Below are positions 58,014-64,000 of a stretch of DNA of 64,000 nt, piece by piece. Position numbers and translations under genes: made by a program. The notes under the pieces were generated by a model. That model saw nothing but the letters and a program-made list of their open reading frames with translations, searched no databases and was not told the origin of the DNA. Numbering within the stretch: position 1 is the first letter of the stretch; each line of letters starts with the position of its first letter. This DNA is from Streptomyces hoynatensis. Lineage in GTDB: Bacteria > Actinomycetota > Actinomycetes > Streptomycetales > Streptomycetaceae. The DNA lies in NCBI RefSeq assembly GCF_003626535.1, contig NZ_RBAL01000016.1:1-64000 (forward strand), read 5' to 3'.

Positions 58014-58973
58014 TCAGCCTTTCACGGCGCCGATCAGCATGCCCTTCTTGAAGTGGCGCTGGACGAACGGCGAGAGCACCGCCACCGGGAGCAGCGCGAG
58101 CACCATCACGGCGGTCTGCACCGCCAGGCTCGGGATCTGGCCGGTGCCGATCAGCTGCGCCATGCCGGCGGGCCGCTGGTGGGCGATCACGATCTGCTGG
58201 AGGACGTTCTGCAGCGGCAGCTTGTCCTGGTCGGTCAGGTAGATGAAGCCGGCGAACCAGTTGCCCCAGTACGCGACCGCGTAGAAGAGGGAGATCACCG
58301 CGAGCACCGCCCTGGAGAGCGGCAGCACCATCTGGAAGAGGATGCGGAACTCCCCCGCGCCGTCGATCCGGGCGCTGTCGATGATCTCCTGGCCGACGTT
58401 CATGAAGAACGCCCGCAGGACCAGGATGTTGAACACGTTGACGGCCATCGGCAGGATCAGCGCCGCGTAGCTGTTCATCAGGCCGAGGGTCTGGATCAGC
58501 AGGTAGGTGGGGATGATGCCGGCGCCGCCGAAGAACATCGTCGCCATCATCGTGAACAGCAGCGTGCGGTGCCCGAGCGAGCCGAGCCGGGACAGGCCGT
58601 AGGCGGCGAGCACGGAGACCGCCATGCTGAAGAGCGTGCCGATCACGGTGACGCCGATGGAGACCACCATGGCGCGGGAGACCTCGCCGCCGCTGAGGAG
58701 TTCGCGGTAGGCGTCGAAGGTGATGCCCCGCGGCCAGACGACGAGGCCGCCGGTCTCGGAGATGGTCTTGGCGTCGGACAGGCTGGTGATCACGACGATC
58801 CACAGCGGGAAGAGGATCGCGAGCAGCGCGATGCCCAGGATCGCGCCCTTGGCGGTGACGCCGACCCGGGTGGGCCGCTCCTCCCAGGCCGGCCTGCGCC
58901 TGGTGCCCACGTCGCGCTCGTCGTCCCAGACCAGGTGGTCCGGGTAGTCGGTGGATGCGGTGCTTGCGCTCAT
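58014..58973 (-). CDS. ABC transporter permease 2 (CUT1, YtcP/MalG type)
   Basis: This 319-residue permease has about six transmembrane helices and the EAA-type loop ARIDGAGEFRILFQMVLPLS, which contacts the ATPase. The ending HFKKGMLIGAVKG is typical of carbohydrate permeases of the LplC/YtcP kind. Its ATG overlaps the stop of permease 1 (ATGA). No ATPase gene is seen in the operon, so it probably uses a shared ATPase such as MsiK. Confidence 0.93.
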   Translation of the reverse strand: MSASTASTDYPDHLVWDDERDVGTRRRPAWEERPTRVGVTAKGAILGIALLAILFPLWIVVITSLSDAKTISETGGLVVWPRGITFDAYRELLSGGEVSRAMVVSIGVTVIGTLFSMAVSVLAAYGLSRLGSLGHRTLLFTMMATMFFGGAGIIPTYLLIQTLGLMNSYAALILPMAVNVFNILVLRAFFMNVGQEIIDSARIDGAGEFRILFQMVLPLSRAVLAVISLFYAVAYWGNWFAGFIYLTDQDKLPLQNVLQQIVIAHQRPAGMAQLIGTGQIPSLAVQTAVMVLALLPVAVLSPFVQRHFKKGMLIGAVKG

Positions 58974-60028
58974 CGCCTCGAATACACCCCCTGCTCGCCC
59001 ATCGCGTGGGCGACTCGGTTGGCGGCCAGCACGAGGCAGACGCTGAAGAAGCCCTTCACGATGCCGATGGCCGCCGCATAGCTGAAGTCGCCGCCCTCGA
59101 TGCCCTTGTGCCAGACGTAGGTGTCGAGCACCTCGGAGGCGCCGGGGCCGACGGCGGTGCGCTGGATGAGGAACTGCTCGCCGCCGACCGTGAGCATGTT
59201 GCCCACCTGGAGCACCAGCAGCAGCGCGATGACCGGGCGCAGGGCGGGCAGCGTGACGTGCCACATGCGGCGCCAGCGGCCGGCGCCGTCCACCGCGGCC
59301 GACTCGTACAGCTCGGTGTTGACCGTCGACAGGGCCGCGAGGAAGACGATGATGCCCCAGCCGGCGTCCTTCCACATCACCTGCGCGGTGATCAGCCACT
59401 TGAAGAAGCCGGGGTCGGTCATCAGGTCGAAGCTGTCCGTCACGCCCCAGTCGCGCAGCAGCTGGGCGACGAGCCCCGCGCCGCCGAACAGCTGCTGGAA
59501 GACGGTGATGACCAGAACCCAGGAGAAGAAGTGCGGCAGGTAGAGCACCGCCTGGGCCCAGGCGCGGACCTTGCTGTGCAGGATGCTGTTGATCAGCAGG
59601 GCGAGCGCGATGGGGACCGGGAAGTAGAAGATCAGCTGGAGCGAGGAGAACAGGAGGGTGTTCTGCACCGCGTTCCAGAAGTCGTGGTCGTCCAGCAGCC
59701 GCTGGAAGTTCTCCAGCCCGGTCCACGCGCTGTTCTGCATGGAGTCGAAGAAGCCGTCGCCCGCGTAGGGGCTGTAGAACTGGAAGGCGATGACGTTGCC
59801 CGCGATGGGGACGTACGCGAAGACCACCAGCAGGGCCACCGCGGGCAGGGTCATCAGGATCAGCGGCCAGTCCCGGCGCAGCTTGTGCCGGAGTCTGATG
59901 CCACCGCGCAGGCGCGGGTCGGTGCGGCGCAGCCGCGTCCGCGGGCGGCGGACCTGGGGGGCGGGCGCCTTCGGCGGGTCGCCGCTCTCCCTGGGGGGCC
60001 CAGGGCGCGGGACCGTGCTCTGCGACAC
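58970..60028 (-). CDS. ABC transporter permease 1 (CUT1, LplB type)
   Basis: This 352-residue permease has a long basic N-terminal cytoplasmic segment (residues 1-55) and about six transmembrane helices. The EAA loop is ESAAVDGAGRWRRMWHVTLPAL. It resembles the LplB/YtdP family of polysaccharide-derived sugar permeases. The GTG start has AAGGAG upstream. It lies 122 bases after the solute-binding protein gene. Confidence 0.93.
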   Translation of the reverse strand: MSQSTVPRPGPPRESGDPPKAPAPQVRRPRTRLRRTDPRLRGGIRLRHKLRRDWPLILMTLPAVALLVVFAYVPIAGNVIAFQFYSPYAGDGFFDSMQNSAWTGLENFQRLLDDHDFWNAVQNTLLFSSLQLIFYFPVPIALALLINSILHSKVRAWAQAVLYLPHFFSWVLVITVFQQLFGGAGLVAQLLRDWGVTDSFDLMTDPGFFKWLITAQVMWKDAGWGIIVFLAALSTVNTELYESAAVDGAGRWRRMWHVTLPALRPVIALLLVLQVGNMLTVGGEQFLIQRTAVGPGASEVLDTYVWHKGIEGGDFSYAAAIGIVKGFFSVCLVLAANRVAHAMGEQGVYSRR

Positions 60029-60150
60029 GGCTTTCTCCTTGTCTGCGGTGGTCCCCGGTGCCCCGGGTGTCCCGTTGTCCCGGTGTCCTTCAGGCGGTCA
60101 GGCCCTCCCGGCGGCCCCGGGTCCTGCCCGGCCTGCCTGCGGGGCGCGGC

Positions 60151-61836
60151 CTACGCGCCCTCTTCCTCGTCGAGCAGTCCCTGGTAGAACTCGCGCAGTT
60201 CGTCCCCGCCGTTGCGGCGCCACTCGGCCACGGCGTTCTGCAGGTCGCGAAGGGACTGCCGGCCGCGGACCACGTCGTCCTCCAGGTCCTCGAAGCCGTC
60301 GTTGATGCTGGCGAGCCTGGCCGGCTCCTGGACCTGGCGGCCGAAGAACAGCGGCTCCTTGGCGAAGGCGAGGTTCCGCTTCTGCCAGCCCGTCCAGTCC
60401 TCGACCACCTCGGGGGTGTCGGGCAGCGCGATGGAGTGGCCGGGGGTGCAGATGAAGGTGTAGGTCTCGGGCACGACCTCGGTCTCGCCCTGCGGGGTGC
60501 GCACCGGCAGCCCGTTCTCGACGTTGTAGTGGGTGCCCTCGATGCCGTAGGTGCGCAGCCGGTTCTCGCGGGTGCCGTAGGGCGCGGCCGTGTAGTTGGC
60601 GATCTGCAGGGCCTCGCGGATGCGGTCCTCGGGGAGGTTCTTGTTGACGAAGGTCCAGATGCCGGAGCCGTTGGCGGTGTAGACGATCGGGTCCTGGCCG
60701 CCGACGCCGAAGAAGTCGAAGGCGTTCATCCGGAAGTCGGGGTTGGCGCTGCGCTGCTCGATCACGGTGTTGTGCCAGGTGCCGTCGCCGGTGTTGAACA
60801 TCAGCACCTCACCGGCGGTGAAGCGCTGCACGGCGTCGCCGGAGACGGCCACCGCGTCCGGGTGGACCACCTCGGCCGCATACAGCTTGCGGGTCCACTC
60901 CAGGGCCTCGAGGTAGGCGTCCGTCTCGTAACGGTTGATCAGCCTGCCGTCCTCGCCGCGGTCGAAGTAGTTGGGCTTCTCCGGCAGCACCCCGTGGATG
61001 ACGAACGCCGTCCACTTCATGTCCTCGCAGGCCCAGACCCGGCTGGACGGTGAGGTGATCTCCTTGCAGAAGTCGAGGAAGTCCTCGGCGCTGCCGGGCG
61101 CGGGCCAGCCGTTGGCCTCGAAGATGTCCTGCCGGTAGTAGGGGACGACCCCGCCGATGGGCGCCCCCGGCATGGGCAGGCCGCGCAGTGCCCCGCCGAA
61201 GACGGCGGGCTGCCAGGCGGCGGTGGGGATGGCGGCCAGGTTGGGGTAGTCGAGCACCTTGTCGCCGGAGAGGTAGGGGCCCAGGTCGGCGAAGCGGCTG
61301 CTGATCGCCTGCGGGATCTGGCCGGTCAGCTCCCAGCCCGGCACGCACACCAGGTCGGGGATGTCGCTGCCGGCGAGGACCGCGCCGAGCTTCTCGCCGT
61401 AGGTGTTGCCGTCCTGCGTCTGCCAGTCGATCGAGACGCCGATGGCCTGGTCCATGGCGGTCCAGAAGTCGTTGCCCGCGTCGGGCGGGGTGCCCCACAG
61501 CGGGGTCATGGCGGTGAAGTGCCCGCCGCTGCCGAGGGGTTCCGGCACCGAGACGCCGAGTTCCGCGTCGGGTATCCAGCTGGTGTAGCCGGGGCTCGAA
61601 CCGTTCTCCGAGGCGATGTCGGGTGCCACGGCCACCTCGGAGGCCTTGAACGTCGGCAGGATGCTCTCCAGTTCCTGCTCCGAGGCCCGGCCCTCCTCGC
61701 CTGCGCCGCCCCCACCGCCGCCGCAGGCGGTCAGCAGCGGCGTGGCGCCCACCGTGGCCGCCGCGGCGAAGGCCGACGAGGCGAGGAATCTTCTCCGGGT
61801 CGGTCCGGGGCGGAAGTTGGGCCGTGAGTTCGGCAT
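60151..61836 (-). CDS. Extracellular solute-binding lipoprotein of the sugar ABC transporter
   Basis: The 561-residue protein has a twin-arginine-type signal (TRRRFLASS) followed by a lipobox LTAC with C38 as lipidation site and a Gly-rich linker. The rest is a two-lobed sugar-binding fold, typical of LplA-type proteins, which are larger than MalE. It would bind oligosaccharides outside the membrane and deliver them to the two permeases. The gene begins the operon. Operator O3 lies 55 bases upstream of the ATG. Confidence 0.93.
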   Translation of the reverse strand: MPNSRPNFRPGPTRRRFLASSAFAAAATVGATPLLTACGGGGGGAGEEGRASEQELESILPTFKASEVAVAPDIASENGSSPGYTSWIPDAELGVSVPEPLGSGGHFTAMTPLWGTPPDAGNDFWTAMDQAIGVSIDWQTQDGNTYGEKLGAVLAGSDIPDLVCVPGWELTGQIPQAISSRFADLGPYLSGDKVLDYPNLAAIPTAAWQPAVFGGALRGLPMPGAPIGGVVPYYRQDIFEANGWPAPGSAEDFLDFCKEITSPSSRVWACEDMKWTAFVIHGVLPEKPNYFDRGEDGRLINRYETDAYLEALEWTRKLYAAEVVHPDAVAVSGDAVQRFTAGEVLMFNTGDGTWHNTVIEQRSANPDFRMNAFDFFGVGGQDPIVYTANGSGIWTFVNKNLPEDRIREALQIANYTAAPYGTRENRLRTYGIEGTHYNVENGLPVRTPQGETEVVPETYTFICTPGHSIALPDTPEVVEDWTGWQKRNLAFAKEPLFFGRQVQEPARLASINDGFEDLEDDVVRGRQSLRDLQNAVAEWRRNGGDELREFYQGLLDEEEGA

Positions 61837-61890
61837 GGCACGTCAACCCTTCATGGCTCTGCCTCTTCGCATGACCGTGGTGCAGGCTGG

Positions 61891-61904
61891 TCGAAGCGCT
61901 TCGA
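61891..61904. promoter_or_regulatory. Operator palindrome O3 (TCGAAGCGCTTCGA)
   Basis: This perfect 14-base palindrome lies 55 bases upstream of the solute-binding protein start. It matches O4 exactly and O1/O2 nearly, and probably controls the transporter-GH42-GH12 operon. Confidence 0.85.
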
Positions 61905-62058
61905 TGTGCGCTGAGGTTAAGTCCCCCCACCTGACCACACAAGCCCCGGTCGACAGAAAGTTCGACGACCGCTCATCGGCATCCTTCCCCGGTTTCCAGG
62001 CTCATGACGCTTCATTGCCCCGTGGCGTCTTGACAGGGAGCGCGCCGGAAACCCAGCA

Positions 62059-62072
62059 TCGAAGCGCTTCGA
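62059..62072. promoter_or_regulatory. Operator palindrome O4 (TCGAAGCGCTTCGA)
   Basis: This perfect 14-base palindrome is identical to O3. It lies 66 bases upstream of the GH3 start and places GH3 under the same regulator. Confidence 0.85.
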
Positions 62073-62137
62073 ACATCCACTTCGCGGGCCCGCCGGATCC
62101 GGGCCGGGAGAGCCGCCGCCACCGCTGGGGAGTTCCT

Positions 62138-64000
62138 GTGACCGACGCACCTGTGCCCTTCCGCGACCCGCGGCTGCCCTTCGCCGAGCGGGTGGCCGAC
62201 CTGCTGGGACGGCTGACCCTCCCCGAGCGCGTCGCGATGCTCCACCAGGCGGCGCCCGCCGTGGAACGCCTCGGCCTGGCGCCCTTCCGCACCGGCCAGG
62301 AGGCGCTGCACGGGGTGGCCTGGATGGGCAAGGCCACCGTCTTCCCCCAGGCCGTGGGGCTCGGCGCGACCTGGAACGACGAGCTGGTCCGCCGGGTGGG
62401 CGAGGCGGCGGGGCGCGAGGCCCGCGCGATGCGCGCCCGCGAGCCCAAGGTGGGCCTGAACGTCTGGTCGCCGACGGTCAACCTGCTCCGGCACCCGCTG
62501 TGGGGCCGCAACGAGGAGGGCTACGCCGAGGACCCGCACCTGACGGCCGCCCTGGCCACCGCGTACACCCGCGGCCTGCGCGGCGACCACCCCGTCTACT
62601 GGCGCACCGCGCCCCTCCTCAAGCACTGGCTCGCCCACAACCACGAGTGGCACCGGGACACCGCCAGCACCTCGGTGCGCTTGCGGGTGCTGCACGAGTA
62701 CGAGCTCCCCGCCTTCCGCGGCCCGGTGCGGGCCGGCACGGTGATCGGCGTCATGCCGGCGTACAACCTGGTCAACGGGCGCCCCAACCACCTGTCCCCG
62801 CTGCTGGAGAGCGAGTTGCGGACCTGGACTGACCGCTCCCTCGTGGTCTGCTCCGACGCCTTCGCGCCCGGCAACATCGCCGGCTCCCAGGGGTACCTGC
62901 CCAGCCACGAGGAGGGCCTGGCCGCCGCGCTGCGCGCCGGCGTGGACAGCTTCACCGACGACGGCCCGCTCACCCTGAAGCGGCTGAACGGGGCGCTCGA
63001 GGCCGGCCTGATCGACCCCGGGGACGTGGACCGCGCGGTCGCCAGGCTGCTCGACATGCGGTTCCTGCTCGGCGAGTTCGACCCGGACCTCGACCCCTTC
63101 GCCGCCGACGCCGCCTTCGACACCCCCGAGCACCGGGCCCTGGCGCTCGAGGCCGCCGAGCAGGCGGTGGTGCTGCTGAAGAACGACGGGCTGCTGCCGC
63201 TGCGCCCCGGCACCCGGGTGGCGGTGGTGGGCCTGCTGGCCGACGAGGTCAAGCTCGACTGGTACAGCGGCTCGCTGCTGCGCCGCACCAGCCCGCTCGC
63301 CGGCCTCCGCGAGCGCGCGGGGGCGGACTCGGTCACCTTCGCCGAGGGGGCCGACCTGGTGCGGCTGCGCGCCGCGGGCGGCGGCTGGCTGCGGGTGCCG
63401 CCCGCGCCCGAGGCGCCCCGGGCCGAGGCGCAGGCGGCGCTCGACCCGGCGCTGCTGAGCGGCCGAACCGACCTGCCCGCCCTCACCCTCACCGGGGAGG
63501 AGGCCGAGGCCACCGGGCTGCACCTGATCGACTGGGGCGGCGGGGTGCTCACCCTGCGCGCTCCGGACGGGCGTTACCTGTCGGCGGCCGGGGACGGACT
63601 GGTGCGGGCCTCCGCCGAGCAGCCGGGCGGCTGGGTGGTGCAGGAGACGTTCTCGCTCGAACCGCACGGCGGAGGCCACCTCCTCCGGCATCTCGGTACC
63701 GGCAACCACGTGTGGGTCGCCGCCGACGGCCTCAGGGTTGCCGCCCCGCCGGAAGAAGCCGGCCCCGAGGGGGAGGCCACGGCGGGCGCCGCCGGGGAGC
63801 CGGGGGCGCCGCAGGCGGGCGAGGTCTTCTTCGTGGAGACCCTCGAACGCGGCGCGGAGGCCGTGGCCAGGGCCGCCGCCGAGGCGGACGTGGTGGTCGT
63901 GGTCGCGGGCAACGACCCGCACATCAACGGCCGGGAGACCGAGGACCGCCGCACCCTGGCGCTGCCGCCGCAGCAGGAGCGGCTGTGGCGGGCGGCGCAC
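62138..64000 (+). CDS. GH3 beta-glycosidase with inserted beta-trefoil-like segment (partial)
   Basis: This open frame of 621 codons runs out at the right edge, so the C-terminus is missing. The N-terminus starts at a GTG (VTDAPVPFRD) with no signal peptide. The GH3 barrel has nucleophile D240 in VVCSDAF. The second GH3 domain starts near residue 340. About residues 455-545 look like a beta-trefoil (fascin- or RICIN-like) insert, with LTLRAPDGRYLSAAG and GNHVWVAADG. GH3 acid/base-region sequence (NDPHINGRETEDR) then resumes. Probable role: beta-glucosidase or beta-xylosidase on imported oligosaccharides. It is under operator O4. Confidence 0.88.
   Translation, partial: MTDAPVPFRDPRLPFAERVADLLGRLTLPERVAMLHQAAPAVERLGLAPFRTGQEALHGVAWMGKATVFPQAVGLGATWNDELVRRVGEAAGREARAMRAREPKVGLNVWSPTVNLLRHPLWGRNEEGYAEDPHLTAALATAYTRGLRGDHPVYWRTAPLLKHWLAHNHEWHRDTASTSVRLRVLHEYELPAFRGPVRAGTVIGVMPAYNLVNGRPNHLSPLLESELRTWTDRSLVVCSDAFAPGNIAGSQGYLPSHEEGLAAALRAGVDSFTDDGPLTLKRLNGALEAGLIDPGDVDRAVARLLDMRFLLGEFDPDLDPFAADAAFDTPEHRALALEAAEQAVVLLKNDGLLPLRPGTRVAVVGLLADEVKLDWYSGSLLRRTSPLAGLRERAGADSVTFAEGADLVRLRAAGGGWLRVPPAPEAPRAEAQAALDPALLSGRTDLPALTLTGEEAEATGLHLIDWGGGVLTLRAPDGRYLSAAGDGLVRASAEQPGGWVVQETFSLEPHGGGHLLRHLGTGNHVWVAADGLRVAAPPEEAGPEGEATAGAAGEPGAPQAGEVFFVETLERGAEAVARAAAEADVVVVVAGNDPHINGRETEDRRTLALPPQQERLWRAAH

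Larger units (their letters stand above)
61837..62137. promoter_or_regulatory. Divergent region with two operators
   Basis: This 301-base gap lies between the divergent solute-binding protein and GH3 genes. It holds operator palindromes O3 (61891-61904) and O4 (62059-62072), one near each start, 168 bases apart. The middle is less GC-rich than the surrounding genes. No other gene is seen. Confidence 0.7.

Noticed and set aside
62012..64000. A 662-codon open frame on the minus strand at the right edge
   Set aside because: It is the shadow of GH3. The plus-strand frame from 62138 is open to the edge and has GH3 catalytic motifs.
1..64000. tRNA genes, integrase or transposase genes, attachment sites
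   Set aside because: I saw no tRNA-like cloverleaf, recombinase or transposase gene, or terminal repeats. A dedicated tRNA search was not possible by eye, so short tRNAs cannot be fully excluded.

Overview
The window looks like chromosome from a Streptomyces-type high-GC actinomycete. Codon third positions are almost all G or C, GTG starts are common, and the gene order matches the conserved Streptomyces core around rnj, dapA, thyX, dapB, pnp, rpsO, truB, rbfA, infB, nusA, ispG and dxr. An ESX/type VII secretion locus and a DUF397/BldB gene sit inside that core. The species cannot be named from this sequence alone.

Layout. Positions 1-26 are the 5' end of a 16S rRNA gene that runs leftward out of the window, followed by a short rrn leader. 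From 0.2 to 10.5 kb are mostly leftward housekeeping genes: RNase J, dapA, thyX, dapB, an M16 peptidase, pnp and rpsO, plus small membrane proteins. From 10.7 to 31 kb is the ESX locus. It contains EccD and EccC (divergent), a five-gene operon (a YxxxD-bearing small protein, a long WXG protein, a mycosin, EsxB-like, EsxA-like), a BldB-like gene, a second mycosin with EccB, divergent EccE with a companion protein, and a large EspI-like MinD/ParA ATPase. No EccA is present. From 31 to 42 kb are ribF, a protease-like/NTPase fusion with degraded active sites, truB, rbfA, a YlxP-like gene, infB, ylxR, nusA and rimP. From 42 to 51.6 kb are a lipoprotein and ferritin-like pair, a phosphotransferase homologue that has lost two metal-binding residues, two GNATs, ispG, a site-2 protease, dxr and an acyl-CoA dehydrogenase.

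From 51.9 kb to the right edge is a carbohydrate locus that reads as one system. It has a LacI regulator, a GH31 alpha-xylosidase-type enzyme, a secreted GH12 glucanase, a GH42 beta-galactosidase, a lipoprotein solute-binding protein with two CUT1-type permeases, and a GH3 beta-glycosidase cut by the window end. Four near-identical palindromes (core GAAGCGCTTC; full form TCGAAGCGCTTCGA) lie in front of lacI-GH31, the transporter/GH42/GH12 operon and GH3. The enzyme set fits xyloglucan: secreted GH12 cuts the backbone, the transporter imports oligosaccharides, and GH42, GH31 and GH3, which lack signal peptides, remove galactose, xylose and glucose inside the cell. The xyloglucan assignment is inference. 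The shared operator and gene set are read directly from the sequence.
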